The notes: generated from the letters alone by a model not told the origin. DNA of 64,000 nt from an uncultured Lachnospiraceae bacterium (GCA_910577045.1 CAJTLB010000001.1:1-64000); one strand, 5' to 3'. Positions 1-8,504 are shown, counted from the first letter of the stretch. Made by a program: numbers and translations.

Positions 1-1
1 G

Positions 2-85
2 GCTGTCAATGAAAACGAAGCGTTTTGTAATTGGATTGGCCCCAATCCGCTTTCTGGAAGAAGTATTAAACTCTTAAAAAAATAG
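2..85 (+). CDS. C-terminal tail of an upstream gene (partial, unidentified)
   Basis: An open frame runs in from the left window edge and stops with TAG at 83-85, giving about 27 residues. A second frame (3-77) is also open to its stop, so which one is the real gene end cannot be settled here. The piece is too short to recognise a family. The next gene has its own promoter at 151-179, so this is probably the end of a separate transcription unit. Confidence 0.3.
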   Translation, partial: AVNENEAFCNWIGPNPLSGRSIKLLKK

Positions 86-150
86 ACTTAATAAAGATTG
101 GAAAAAGATGATCATTCATGCGTTTGTCGTGATAATAGGCTGACCCAAGC

Positions 151-179
151 TTTACATGCCTTTCTTTTTATGATATACT
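151..179 (+). promoter_or_regulatory. Sigma-A type promoter of the M16 peptidase gene
   Basis: TTTACA (151-156) and TATACT (174-179) are separated by exactly 17 bases and lie 34 bases before the start codon at 214. This is a near-consensus vegetative promoter. Confidence 0.6.
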
Positions 180-213
180 AAATAAATTCAGGTTAGGAAA
201 GGACGTAAATTAC

Positions 214-1488
214 ATGGTTGAACAGCATCAATTAAGTAATGGGATCCGTGTAGTATGTGAGCCAGTAGCATATGCCCATTCAGTTGCATTTGGGGTATGG
301 GTCCGTACAGGATCTGCCTATGAATCGTTAGAAAATAATGGGATTGCCCATATGGTAGAACATATGGTATTTAAGCGGACAAAAAAGCGGGATGCCAAAC
401 AAATAGCAGATGAAACAGCAGATATTGGTGGAAATTTGGATGCATGTACTAGCAAGGAGTTTACTTCTTATTATGCGTGGGTATTGAAGGAAAATCTAAT
501 ACATACCATAGATTTATTAGGTGATATGCTTACCAATTCTCTTTTTCTTGACGAGGACTTAGAAAAAGAAAAAGATATTGTCATGGAAGAAATCGATATG
601 TATCATGATTCTCCTGAAGATGTTTCACATGAGATGTTACAAAACCTTGTTTGGGATAACCATCCATTAGGGTATTTAATATCTGGCGAAAAAGATATTG
701 TGGAAGAGTTTTGTGGAGAAGATTTAAAACAGTTTGTAGAGGAATTTTATACGGCTGACAATATGATTATTTCGATAGCAGGGAATATTAGCTGGGATGA
801 GATAAAAGGCGCATTGGAAGAAGCGTTTGGCGGAATTGGGGTTTCAAAACAGGCCCATTTTATAAAGGAACCTGTATTTTGCCCTTGTGTGTATCTGGAG
901 GAAAAGGATATTGAGCAGGTCCATTTGAATATTGCATATCAGTCGATTACTAGCATATCAGAGGAGAGGTATGTGCTTGCTGTGGTAAATGCTATTTTAG
1001 GGGCAGGTGTAAATTCAAGGTTATTTCTTAAGGTGCGGGAAGAGATGGGGTTAGCATATGCAGTGTATTCTTATGGAAGTGCATTCCAAAAGGCTGGTTT
1101 GCTCCATCTGTATGCGGGATTAAATGCAAACCAATTTGAACCAGCAATGGAAGCGATTGGGCAGGAGATAAAGAAGTTAAAAAAAGAACCGCCTAAGGAA
1201 ACAGAGATTGTACGTGCAAGGGAACAGATAAAAACAGACTTAATTATCCAAAAAGAAAATATAAAAGGGCGTATGAATAATAATGCTAGGGAAATAGTAT
1301 TGTTTAACCGGATTAAGCCATATGAGGAAACGATTTTTAAATTAAATAAGGTAGATAAAGATCAGATTATGCAGTATATGGAACGGTGGTTTTGTACAGA
1401 TAAAATGGCATTTTCTATAGTAGGAAATCTAAAAGAGACAGCAAAAGAGAGAAAAACACTCCCCTATCTAAAAGGATTTTTTATGTAA
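214..1488 (+). CDS. M16 family zinc metallopeptidase (processing-peptidase/YmxG type)
   Basis: This 424-residue protein resembles the insulinase/mitochondrial-processing-peptidase family (M16B), which are zinc peptidases acting on short or unfolded peptides. The inverted zinc motif HMVEH is at residues 46-50, followed by a downstream acidic stretch (EKEKDIVMEEID) that holds the usual third zinc ligand. Length matches the bacterial single-unit form. The C-terminal half has the normal inactive-type M16 repeat. No signal peptide is seen, so it is probably cytoplasmic. It is the first gene of a likely two-gene unit with metY, only 31 bases away. Substrate is not known. A near-consensus promoter and AGGAAAGG-type ribosome site support the start. 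Confidence 0.88.
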   Translation: MVEQHQLSNGIRVVCEPVAYAHSVAFGVWVRTGSAYESLENNGIAHMVEHMVFKRTKKRDAKQIADETADIGGNLDACTSKEFTSYYAWVLKENLIHTIDLLGDMLTNSLFLDEDLEKEKDIVMEEIDMYHDSPEDVSHEMLQNLVWDNHPLGYLISGEKDIVEEFCGEDLKQFVEEFYTADNMIISIAGNISWDEIKGALEEAFGGIGVSKQAHFIKEPVFCPCVYLEEKDIEQVHLNIAYQSITSISEERYVLAVVNAILGAGVNSRLFLKVREEMGLAYAVYSYGSAFQKAGLLHLYAGLNANQFEPAMEAIGQEIKKLKKEPPKETEIVRAREQIKTDLIIQKENIKGRMNNNAREIVLFNRIKPYEETIFKLNKVDKDQIMQYMERWFCTDKMAFSIVGNLKETAKERKTLPYLKGFFM

Positions 1489-1525
1489 TCTGAAAAGAAT
1501 AGAAGAAATATAGGAGGTTATGAAA

Positions 1526-2800
1526 ATGAAAACAGATACAATATGTGTACAAGGTGGATGGCAGCCAAAAAAGGGAGAACCACGGGTATTGCCTATTTAT
1601 CAAAGTACGACATTTAAATATGATACTAGTGAACAAATGGGAAAGCTATTTGATTTGGAAGAGGACGGATATTTTTATACTCGGTTGCAAAACCCTACAA
1701 ATGATGCAGTGGCAGCAAAGATAGCACAACTAGAGGGAGGGGTTGCAGCCATGCTTACTTCTTCTGGCCAGTCAGCAAATTTTTATGCAGCGTTTAATAT
1801 TTGTGAGGCAGGCGGGCATATTGTAAGCGCTTCTACTATTTATGGGGGCACGTTTAATTTATTTGGCGTTACCATGAAAAAATTGGGAATTGATGTTACT
1901 TTCATTGATCCAGATGCATCAGAAGAAGAAATTGCAAAATCATTCCGCCAAAATACGAAATTACTTTTTGCAGAAACAATATCAAACCCTTCTGTGCAGG
2001 TATTGGATATAGAAAAATTTGCAAGGATAGCGCACCAGCATGGTGTCCCACTTATTGTAGATAATACATTTGCTACTCCCATCCATTGCCGGCCATTTGA
2101 ATTTGGTGCAGATATTGTGGTACATTCTACAACAAAATATATGGATGGCCATGCAACCAATGTAGGTGGCTGTATTGTAGACAGTGGGAATTTTGACTGG
2201 ATGGCGCAAAAAGAGAAATTTCCAGGATTAACACAGCCAGATCCTTCTTACCATGGGATTATTTATGCCGAGCGTTTTGGAAAAGCGGCTTATATTACAA
2301 AAGCTACTGTACAGATTATGAGGGATTTAGGTTCTATACAGTCTCCACAGAATGCTTTTTTATTGAATCTTGGTTTAGAGACATTACATTTACGTGTAAA
2401 GCGCCATTGTGAAAATGCACAGAAAGTAGCAGAGTATTTGGAAGCAGATAGTAGGGTGGCATGGGTAGATTACCCGGGGCTAGAAAGCAGCAAACATTAT
2501 AATCTTGCCAAAAAATATATGCCAAATGGGACTTGTGGAGTAATTTCTTTTGGCTTAAAGGGTGGGAGAGAAGATTCTATAAAGTTTATGGATCATTTAA
2601 AGCTTGCTGCAATTGTGACGCATGTGGCAGATGCCCGTACTTCTGTGCTCCATCCAGCAAGCCATACACACCGCCAGCTTACAGAAGAACAATTAATAGA
2701 AGCAGGAGTAAGGCCAGATTTAATCCGTTTTTCCGTTGGGATTGAAGATGTAGAAGATATTATTGCTGATATAAAACAGGCATTAGAATCGATCAACTAA
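1526..2800 (+). CDS. metY: O-acetylhomoserine (thiol)-lyase, MetY type
   Basis: This is a PLP enzyme of the Cys/Met-metabolism family that makes homocysteine (or methionine) directly from O-acetylhomoserine and sulfide. The Schiff-base lysine is K204 in HSTTKYMDGH. The N-terminal IYQSTTF and YTRLQNPT motifs and the 424-residue length fit MetY rather than the shorter MetB/MetC. An upstream in-frame ATG at 1520 lies only 2 bases after the AGGAGG (1512-1517), while ATG 1526 is 8 bases from it, so 1526 is chosen. It probably shares the transcript of the M16 peptidase. No S-box or T-box leader is visible before it. Confidence 0.92.
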   Translation: MKTDTICVQGGWQPKKGEPRVLPIYQSTTFKYDTSEQMGKLFDLEEDGYFYTRLQNPTNDAVAAKIAQLEGGVAAMLTSSGQSANFYAAFNICEAGGHIVSASTIYGGTFNLFGVTMKKLGIDVTFIDPDASEEEIAKSFRQNTKLLFAETISNPSVQVLDIEKFARIAHQHGVPLIVDNTFATPIHCRPFEFGADIVVHSTTKYMDGHATNVGGCIVDSGNFDWMAQKEKFPGLTQPDPSYHGIIYAERFGKAAYITKATVQIMRDLGSIQSPQNAFLLNLGLETLHLRVKRHCENAQKVAEYLEADSRVAWVDYPGLESSKHYNLAKKYMPNGTCGVISFGLKGGREDSIKFMDHLKLAAIVTHVADARTSVLHPASHTHRQLTEEQLIEAGVRPDLIRFSVGIEDVEDIIADIKQALESIN

Positions 2801-2877
2801 AAGAACGAATACTTTTTAGAAAAACCTTTATACTAAGAGGAAGAGAATAATCAGAATCTTAGGATGGAGGTTTTTTT

Positions 2878-3573
2878 ATGGCTGATACAGAAAAAGAGAA
2901 TAGCAAGGCGGATCTTCAGGAAAAGGAAGAGGAACAAATTAAAGAAAGCGGCCAGCTTTTATTAGATGAAAATGATAAGAAAAAAAAGATTCATTTAATG
3001 AGCATTATAGGGGAAATTGAAGGGCATGAGAATCTGCCAAACCATAGTAAAACAACAAAATATGAACATGTGCTGCCTAAACTTGCTTCAATTGAAGATA
3101 GTAGTAATGTAGACGGGGTACTTTTATTGTTAAATACAGTTGGTGGTGATGTAGAAGCAGGGCTGGCAATTGCAGAAATGATAGCATCCTTGAGTAAGCC
3201 AACAGTATCTTTAGTTCTTGGCGGAAGCCATTCTATAGGAGTGCCTATTGCAACTTCAGCAAATTATTCCTTTATTGTGCCGAGTGGGACAATGGTAATC
3301 CATCCAGTCCGTATGAATGGGACAATTATTGGCGCACCACAGACATATGATTATTTTAAACAAATGCAGGATAGAATTATAGGGTTTATTAGCACACATT
3401 GTAATACTTCAAAAGAGAGACTGGAAGAAATGATGTTAAATACAGGGATGCTTACAAAGGATTTAGGGACAATTTTAGTAGGGGAGGAAACTGTAAAAGA
3501 GGGGTTAATAAACGAGGTAGGGGGTATCCGGGAAGCGCTTGCAAAACTATATGAAATGATACCAGATAAATAA
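2878..3573 (+). CDS. ClpP-class serine protease of the TepA/YmfB type
   Basis: The 231-residue protein has a charged N-terminal extension of about 45 residues and then a ClpP/crotonase fold. The nucleophile region GGSHSIGVPIATSA and the histidine region MVIHPVR correspond to the ClpP Ser and His motifs. This resembles the B. subtilis TepA (YmfB) group, linked in that species to secretion or sporulation, rather than housekeeping ClpP, since it lacks the canonical ClpP serine motif and has the long acidic N-terminus. Cytoplasmic; it may work without a Clp ATPase. ATGGAGG precedes ATG 2878 at good spacing. It stands alone, with a hairpin just after its stop. Confidence 0.8.
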   Translation: MADTEKENSKADLQEKEEEQIKESGQLLLDENDKKKKIHLMSIIGEIEGHENLPNHSKTTKYEHVLPKLASIEDSSNVDGVLLLLNTVGGDVEAGLAIAEMIASLSKPTVSLVLGGSHSIGVPIATSANYSFIVPSGTMVIHPVRMNGTIIGAPQTYDYFKQMQDRIIGFISTHCNTSKERLEEMMLNTGMLTKDLGTILVGEETVKEGLINEVGGIREALAKLYEMIPDK

Positions 3574-3582
3574 AGCTTAAAA

Positions 3583-3606
3583 GGGAGCTGCTTTTTCGCA
3601 GCTCCC
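3583..3606 (+). terminator. Hairpin after the TepA-like gene (weak terminator)
   Basis: GGGAGCTGC (3583-3591) and GCAGCTCCC (3598-3606) form a perfect 9-bp stem with a T-rich 6-base loop, 10 bases after the stop codon. There is no downstream T tract on the + strand, so it may be an RNA-stabilising end or an imperfect terminator. Confidence 0.45.
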
Positions 3607-3831
3607 AGAGGAAGGATAATGTGTATATGTAAACAGGCTTTCGCCTGATATACATTAGGTTGAGAGCCAATACAAGATATCGTTCCAAGTACCAGCTCTT
3701 AAAAATCAGCCGTTGTCTGATATAATATTAGTGTAATCAAAAAATGTGACTATTTTTTGTATAGAATATGAAGGTTATATGAAATAAATATTAAAAGTTC
3801 AGATACTTTAAAAAGTTCAGAAAGATTTTAG
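3607..3831. other. Non-coding gap with small hairpins and an 18-bp-spaced direct repeat
   Basis: No gene is seen. A hairpin lies at 3622-3654 (TGTATAT..CAGGC / GCCTGATATACA), an AT hairpin at 3738-3759 (CAAAAAAT / ATTTTTTG), and a direct repeat AAAAGTTCAGA at 3793-3803 and 3811-3821, spaced 18 bp and just upstream of the -35 at 3832. The direct repeat could bind an activator. Confidence 0.4.
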
Positions 3832-3860
3832 TTGAAAAAGAGGGGATAGGCAGTTATAAT
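3832..3860 (+). promoter_or_regulatory. Promoter feeding into the 18-bp repeat array
   Basis: TTGAAA (3832-3837) and TATAAT (3855-3860) are 17 bases apart. Transcription from here would begin at about 3866, inside the first degenerate repeat unit, so the whole array would be the untranslated leader of the gene starting at 4153. Confidence 0.6.
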
Positions 3861-3862
3861 GT

Positions 3863-4096
3863 ACTAATATATGCAAGTATATTGATATACGTGATTACAT
3901 TGATATACGTGATTACATTGATATACGTGATTACATTGATATACGTGATTACATTGATATACGTGATTACATTGATATACATGATTACATTGATATACAT
4001 GGTTATATTGATATACGCGGGGATATTGATATACATGGTTATATTGATATACGCAGGCATATTGATATATGTAGTTATATAATATACGCAGGTATA
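3863..4096 (+). repeat. 18-bp tandem minisatellite, about 13 units
   Basis: The unit is ATTGATATACGTGATTAC. Units at 3881, 3899, 3917, 3935 and 3953 are identical; those from 3971 onward differ by one to several bases; a degenerate unit precedes (3863-3880) and a 17-base one ends the array (4079-4095). Homogeneous copies at the left and diverged copies at the right suggest recent expansion from one end. The period is a multiple of three and free of stops in several frames, so long spurious reading frames appear on both strands. There are no unique spacers, so it is not CRISPR. Confidence 0.95.
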
Positions 4097-4152
4097 TTAT
4101 TTTTTATTTGGAAATCAATGCTGTAAACAGGACAGGCATGGAGGAAGTAAGT

Positions 4153-4653
4153 ATGTTAAATATTGATAATGCAGATGAGAAGGAACTTTCAGAGATAAAA
4201 ACATGGTTTTTTAAAGAAAATATTCGGATTATGCAGGCGAAACAAGAATTGGAAGAGGAACGCCGCGCTTTTGAAAAAGAAAAGAAGAATACTCTTCGTG
4301 AAATTAAAAGGAAAAAAGATGAAGAGGAGCTTATTAGCGAAAGGTTAAAACGGGATCAGGATTTATTTGAAAAAAAAGTAGCAGTCCTTCAGCGGGAGCT
4401 TCGCCTGCTTGCTAGTGAGAGGCAGAAGTTAGAACGGGAAAAAGCGATTTTAAAAGAAAATCGGTCACGCCAAAATGTACAGGTGCTTACGCCTAAGTTT
4501 TTCTTTAAGGGTGTAGATAGCGAGCTGGCTTTAAAGAAACGGTACCGTGACTTAACAAAGATTTTTCATCCAGATAATATTAATGGGGATCCAGATACCC
4601 TAAAATGTATTAATAAAGAATATGATGCCTTAAAGAAAATATATTCTATATAA
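4153..4653 (+). CDS. Coiled-coil protein with C-terminal J-domain-like module
   Basis: The 166-residue protein has a long, highly charged coiled coil (about residues 15-110, rich in E, K and R) followed by a short C-terminal segment with YRDLTKIFHPDN, which carries the HPD signature of DnaJ J domains between two helices (ending YDALKKIYSI). J domains stimulate Hsp70 ATPase, so a DnaK adaptor or co-chaperone role is likely, but the client is unknown. ATG 4153 is chosen because GGAGG at 4140-4144 is 8 bases upstream; earlier TTG/ATG starts (4108, 4138) lack such a site. Its leader is the 18-bp minisatellite. Confidence 0.72.
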   Translation: MLNIDNADEKELSEIKTWFFKENIRIMQAKQELEEERRAFEKEKKNTLREIKRKKDEEELISERLKRDQDLFEKKVAVLQRELRLLASERQKLEREKAILKENRSRQNVQVLTPKFFFKGVDSELALKKRYRDLTKIFHPDNINGDPDTLKCINKEYDALKKIYSI

Positions 4654-4704
4654 AAAAACTGCCGTATAAAGAGGCTTTTGCTTTTCTTTTTGCGGCAGTT
4701 TTTT
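4653..4704. terminator. Bidirectional terminator between the J-domain gene and spoVAE
   Basis: AAAAAACTGCCG (4653-4664) pairs with CGGCAGTTTTTT (4693-4704). A/T tracts on both sides give a U tail in either direction, which fits the convergent genes. Confidence 0.8.
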
Positions 4705-4710
4705 ATTATG

Positions 4711-5067
4711 TTATTCTTTCATTTTGGAATCAAAGATTAAGGATGCTAAATAGCCAAAAATAAGGGCACCAGATATTCCAACAGCGCTTGCGGTAAAGCC
4801 TCCTGAGAAAATACCAAGGAAGCCTTCTTCTCCAATTGCTTTTTTAATTCCCTTCCAAAGAGTGTTTCCAAACCCAAGAAGTGGGACGCTTGCGCCACAT
4901 CCAGCAAATTCTAGGAATGGTTCATAAATGCCAATTGCCCCAAGGACACATCCAGTACAGACTAAAAGTACCATAATCCTGCCAGGCATAAGTTTGGTTT
5001 TGTCCATAAGGATTTGGACGAGCGCACAAATAAGCCCTCCAATAAGAAATGCCTTCACATAATCCAT
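4711..5067 (-). CDS. spoVAE: Stage V sporulation protein AE (SpoVAEb type)
   Basis: This 118-residue, very hydrophobic protein has about four membrane segments. Together with SpoVAC and SpoVAD it forms the spore inner-membrane channel for dipicolinic acid uptake in sporulation and release in germination. The small glycine-rich loops (GCGASVPLLGFG, GGFTASAVGISGAL) are typical of the AEb form. It follows spoVAD by 15 bases on the same strand, so both are co-transcribed, presumably in the forespore. It ends at a bidirectional terminator. No spoVAC is seen upstream of the pair. Confidence 0.9.
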   Translation of the reverse strand: MDYVKAFLIGGLICALVQILMDKTKLMPGRIMVLLVCTGCVLGAIGIYEPFLEFAGCGASVPLLGFGNTLWKGIKKAIGEEGFLGIFSGGFTASAVGISGALIFGYLASLIFDSKMKE

Positions 5068-5082
5068 AATATTTTACTCCTT

Positions 5083-6087
5083 TCAACAGTGCTCCAGTAT
5101 AACGGCATGGGCAATGCCAGGGACAGTACGCCCTTCATTAAAGCTGGTTTTGGAAAGCAATGCCCCAGTAGGGATAAAAAGGACTTTTTTCCAAGCCCCT
5201 TTTTCCAATTGTTTTAAAATATAACCGCATAGAGTAATTGCAGCACAGCCACAGCCGCTTCCGCCATTATGGGTATCCTGTGTTTTTTGGTTATAGATCT
5301 CAATGCCACAGTCCATATGCTGCTTGCTAATGTCAAAACCCTTATCTTTTAATAAATCTAGCAAAATATCATGCCCAATATAGCCAAGATCCCCAGTAAT
5401 AATTTTATCATATTCATCTGGCATACAGTTAAAATCCATAAAATTCTGGTAAATCGTATCACAGGCAGCCGGTGCCATGCACGCCCCCATATTCATAGAA
5501 TCTTTTAAACCATAATCTACAATTTTACCTGTAGTAATTCCAGTAATACGGGCACGGCCTTTTTTGTTGCTAATAATAACAGCGCCACATCCTGTTACAG
5601 TCCAGCTAGCAGCAAGAGGACGCTGGTTCCCATAATCTAATGGGAAACGGAACTGTTTTTCGGCACCAGCAAAATGGCTGGAAGCGAGGGCCATTAAAGA
5701 TTCGGCAAAGCCTCCTGCAACTAAGGCTGCCCCAAGACCAATAGATTCGCCCATTGTAGAACATGCCCCATATAAGCCAAAAAGGGGTATGGATAAATCC
5801 ATTAAGCCAAAGGAAGTAGCGGTCATTTGCTCTAATAAGTCTCCGGCAAGGATATAACGGATATCAGAAGGGGCCATCCCACTTTTTTTTAAGACCTCTG
5901 TTGCTGCTAAACGTTGTAATTCACTTTCTGCTTCTTCCCAGGTGTCTTTTCCAAGCATAGGGTCCATTTCAATTTTGTCAAATTGTTTTCCAAGAGGGCC
6001 ATCTGCTTCTTTTTTACCAGCAATGCTGGCGGCTTCCAAGATATAGGGAGCCTGGTCAAATTGAATACTTTGTTTTCCTTTTATCAT
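5083..6087 (-). CDS. spoVAD: Stage V sporulation protein AD
   Basis: The 334-residue protein has the thiolase-like fold of SpoVAD, the DPA-binding soluble partner of the SpoVA channel on the outer face of the spore inner membrane. Family landmarks are YILAGDLLEQMTA, the GACSTMGESIGLGAALV segment and GGSGCGCAA near the C-terminus. An AGGAGG lies 5 bases before its ATG at 6087. It is the first gene of its unit; the region upstream belongs to purC on the other strand, so the usual spoVAC is missing here and must be encoded elsewhere if present. Confidence 0.92.
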   Translation of the reverse strand: MIKGKQSIQFDQAPYILEAASIAGKKEADGPLGKQFDKIEMDPMLGKDTWEEAESELQRLAATEVLKKSGMAPSDIRYILAGDLLEQMTATSFGLMDLSIPLFGLYGACSTMGESIGLGAALVAGGFAESLMALASSHFAGAEKQFRFPLDYGNQRPLAASWTVTGCGAVIISNKKGRARITGITTGKIVDYGLKDSMNMGACMAPAACDTIYQNFMDFNCMPDEYDKIITGDLGYIGHDILLDLLKDKGFDISKQHMDCGIEIYNQKTQDTHNGGSGCGCAAITLCGYILKQLEKGAWKKVLFIPTGALLSKTSFNEGRTVPGIAHAVILEHC

Positions 6088-6161
6088 AGAACCTCCTGAG
6101 TTTTAAGATTGCTTAAGGATAGTTTTGCCAGAAAGAAAGAGGTTTATGTATGAAAATAGTG

Positions 6162-6190
6162 TTGATTTTAAAGTAAGGCTGTATTATAAT
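6162..6190 (+). promoter_or_regulatory. Promoter of the purC gene
   Basis: TTGATT (6162-6167) and TATAAT (6185-6190) are 17 bases apart and 54 bases before ATG 6245. This rules out the longer reading frame beginning at 6125 as the true protein start. Confidence 0.65.
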
Positions 6191-6244
6191 CGAAGAGAAC
6201 ATGATAGAAATTTACATATAATAAAAAAGGATTGGTGGCCAGAT

Positions 6245-6952
6245 ATGGAAAAATTGGAATTACTTTATGAAGGAAAAGCAAAAAAGGTTTTCAAAACGGA
6301 TGACCCAGATGTATTAATTGTTGACTATAAAGATGATGCAACAGCATTTAATGGGTTAAAGAAGGGCACAATTGTAGGGAAAGGTGCGATTAATAACCGT
6401 ATGACAAACCATATTTTTAGGCTTTTAGAAAAAGAAGGTGTTCCAACTCATCTTGTTGAGGAATTAAGTGACAGAGAAACAGCAGTAAAAAAGGTCGAGA
6501 TTGTTCCTTTGGAGGTTATAATTAGAAATGTGGCAGCAGGTAGTTTTTCTAAAAAGTTAGGAATCGAAGAAGGCAAAAAACTTTTAGCACCTACTTTGGA
6601 GTTTAGCTATAAGGATGATGCGCTTGGTGATCCAATGATTAATGATTATTATGCAATTGCAATTGGGGCAGCAACAAGGGAAGAGATTGATAAAATTACC
6701 ACATATGCGTTTAAGGTAAATGAGGTAATGAAGAAATATTTTGAGAGCCTTGGGATTGAATTAATAGATTTTAAAATAGAATTTGGAAGGTATAAGGGAG
6801 AAATTATTTTAGCAGATGAAGTTTCCCCAGATACTTGTAGGCTTTGGGATATAAAGACAAGGGAAAAATTGGATAAGGATCGTTTTAGGAGAGATCTTGG
6901 GAATGTAGAAGATGCGTATGAGGAAGTGTTTAAAAGATTAGGGATTCAGTAA
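6245..6952 (+). CDS. purC: SAICAR synthetase
   Basis: Phosphoribosylaminoimidazole-succinocarboxamide synthase joins aspartate to CAIR using ATP in purine synthesis. The 235-residue length from ATG 6245 is the normal bacterial size. Landmarks are LLYEGKAKKVF at the N-terminus, IIRNVAAGS in the middle and ADEVSPDTCRLWD near the end, containing substrate-binding residues. The frame is open upstream to 6125, but a promoter at 6162-6190 lies inside that extension, so the short form is correct. The ribosome site is weak. Next come purF and purB on the same strand; a strong hairpin terminator lies between purC and purF. Confidence 0.95.
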   Translation: MEKLELLYEGKAKKVFKTDDPDVLIVDYKDDATAFNGLKKGTIVGKGAINNRMTNHIFRLLEKEGVPTHLVEELSDRETAVKKVEIVPLEVIIRNVAAGSFSKKLGIEEGKKLLAPTLEFSYKDDALGDPMINDYYAIAIGAATREEIDKITTYAFKVNEVMKKYFESLGIELIDFKIEFGRYKGEIILADEVSPDTCRLWDIKTREKLDKDRFRRDLGNVEDAYEEVFKRLGIQ

Positions 6953-6963
6953 GGCTATTAAGG

Positions 6964-6989
6964 GGGCAGGCGTGCCTGCCCTTGTTTTT
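6964..6989 (+). terminator. Terminator between purC and purF
   Basis: GGGCAGG (6964-6970) and CCTGCCC (6975-6981) form a tight stem closing on CGTG, followed by TTGTTTTT. It may end the purC transcript or reduce read-through into purF, giving differential expression in the pathway. Confidence 0.75.
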
Positions 6990-7044
6990 GATCGTAGGGA
7001 TGGCTTTATAAATTTGCATGTCCATTAGGAAAGGTTAAAGGAAT

Positions 7045-8487
7045 ATGGAAAATAGTACTATTCAGATAGATGATTTTGGAAAGCTGCATGAAGAGTGTGG
7101 CGTTTTTGGGATTTATGATTTTGACAGGAATGATGTGGCATCTACTATTTATTATGGATTATTCGCTTTGCAGCATAGAGGGCAGGAAAGCTGTGGGATA
7201 GCAGTAAGTGATACAGAAGGGCCAAAAGGGAAGGTTAGCTCTGTAAAGGGCATGGGCTTAGTAAATGAGGTTTTTACGCCGGAAGAGTTAGAGAAGCTGC
7301 ATGGGGATATTGGGGTAGGGCATGTAAGGTATTCTACCGCAGGCAGCAGCACAAGGGAAAATGCACAGCCTTTAGTGTTAAACTATATAAAAGGGACCCT
7401 TGCCCTTGCGCATAATGGGAATTTAATTAATGCCCCAGAGCTTCGGAGAGAATTAGAACAAAATGGTGCCATCTTCCAAACAACAATAGATTCTGAAGTA
7501 ATTGCTTACCATATTGCAAGGGAACGGGTAAAAGCACCTACAGTAGAAGGGGCTGTAGCTGCTGCTATGAGGAAGATTAAAGGGGCATATTCCTTAATTG
7601 TTATGAGCCCAAGGAAATTAATAGGGGCAAGGGACCCATTTGGTTTTAAGCCATTGTGTATTGGAAAAAGAGATAATGCGTATATCCTTGCTTCAGAAAC
7701 CTGTGCATTGGATACGGTAGGGGCAGAATATGTTAGGGATGTGCTTCCAGGAGAAATTGTTACCATTACACAAAAAGGAATTGTTTCAGATACTTCTATG
7801 TGCCTGCCAAAAGAACAAGAAGCAAGATGTATTTTTGAATATATTTATTTTGCTAGGCCAGATAGTGTCTTTGACCAAGTAAGCGTATATCATTCTAGGA
7901 TACAGGCAGGGAAGTTTTTGGCAATAGACAGCCCTGTAGATGCAGATTTGGTGGTAGGTGTTCCAGAGTCTGGGAATGTGGCAGCACTTGGTTATGCGAT
8001 GCAGTCAGGGATCCCTTATGGTACGGCATTTGTAAAAAATAGTTATGTAGGCAGGACTTTTATTAAGCCAAGGCAAAGCAGTAGGGAGTCTAGCGTAAAA
8101 GTAAAATTAAATGTATTAAAAGAAGCAGTAATAGGCAAAAGAATTATTATGATTGATGATTCGATTGTAAGGGGGACTACAAGCGCAAGGATTGTCCGTA
8201 TGCTAAAAGAGGCTGGTGCAAAAGAGGTACATGTCAGGAGCAGCGCGCCGCCATTTTTGCATCCTTGTTATTTTGGCACAGACATTCCATCAGAGGATCA
8301 ATTAATTGCCCATGAAAAAACAGTGGATGAGATTTGTAAAATAATTGGTGCAGATACATTAGCTTATTTAAAAATAGATCGCCTTCAAGAGATGTCAGAA
8401 GGGCTGCCAATCTGTAAAGGCTGTTTTACAGGAACCTATCCGCTTGATCCACCAGTAGAGGATATAAGGGGTGAACATGACCAATAA
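7045..8487 (+). CDS. purF: Amidophosphoribosyltransferase
   Basis: This enzyme makes phosphoribosylamine from PRPP and glutamine, the first committed step of purine synthesis. An N-terminal leader of 17 residues precedes C18 (ECGVFGIYD), the nucleophile of the Ntn glutaminase domain, which is normally exposed by cleavage. The PRPP-binding signature IIMIDDSIVRGTTS lies in the C-terminal phosphoribosyltransferase domain, and late cysteines (LPICKGCF) fit the clostridial/Bacillus-type Fe-S enzyme. At 480 residues it is of normal size. It is 17 bases from purB, so the two are co-transcribed. Confidence 0.96.
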   Translation: MENSTIQIDDFGKLHEECGVFGIYDFDRNDVASTIYYGLFALQHRGQESCGIAVSDTEGPKGKVSSVKGMGLVNEVFTPEELEKLHGDIGVGHVRYSTAGSSTRENAQPLVLNYIKGTLALAHNGNLINAPELRRELEQNGAIFQTTIDSEVIAYHIARERVKAPTVEGAVAAAMRKIKGAYSLIVMSPRKLIGARDPFGFKPLCIGKRDNAYILASETCALDTVGAEYVRDVLPGEIVTITQKGIVSDTSMCLPKEQEARCIFEYIYFARPDSVFDQVSVYHSRIQAGKFLAIDSPVDADLVVGVPESGNVAALGYAMQSGIPYGTAFVKNSYVGRTFIKPRQSSRESSVKVKLNVLKEAVIGKRIIMIDDSIVRGTTSARIVRMLKEAGAKEVHVRSSAPPFLHPCYFGTDIPSEDQLIAHEKTVDEICKIIGADTLAYLKIDRLQEMSEGLPICKGCFTGTYPLDPPVEDIRGEHDQ

Positions 8488-8504
8488 GAAAAGGAGAATA
8501 AGAT

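Noticed and set aside
1840..2160. Minus-strand frame inside metY
   Set aside because: It is the shadow of the PLP enzyme gene, with no ribosome site and no family motif.
3854..4082. Reading frames on both strands across the 18-bp repeat
   Set aside because: They are a by-product of a stop-free 18-base period; the translation is a hexapeptide repeat, no ribosome site fits, and the array lies between a promoter and the start at 4153.
3863..4096. CRISPR array
   Set aside because: Units follow each other directly with no unique spacers and no cas genes are in the window.
6125..6244. Longer PurC starting at 6125
   Set aside because: A consensus promoter (6162-6190) lies inside the extension, and ATG 6245 gives the normal 235 residues.
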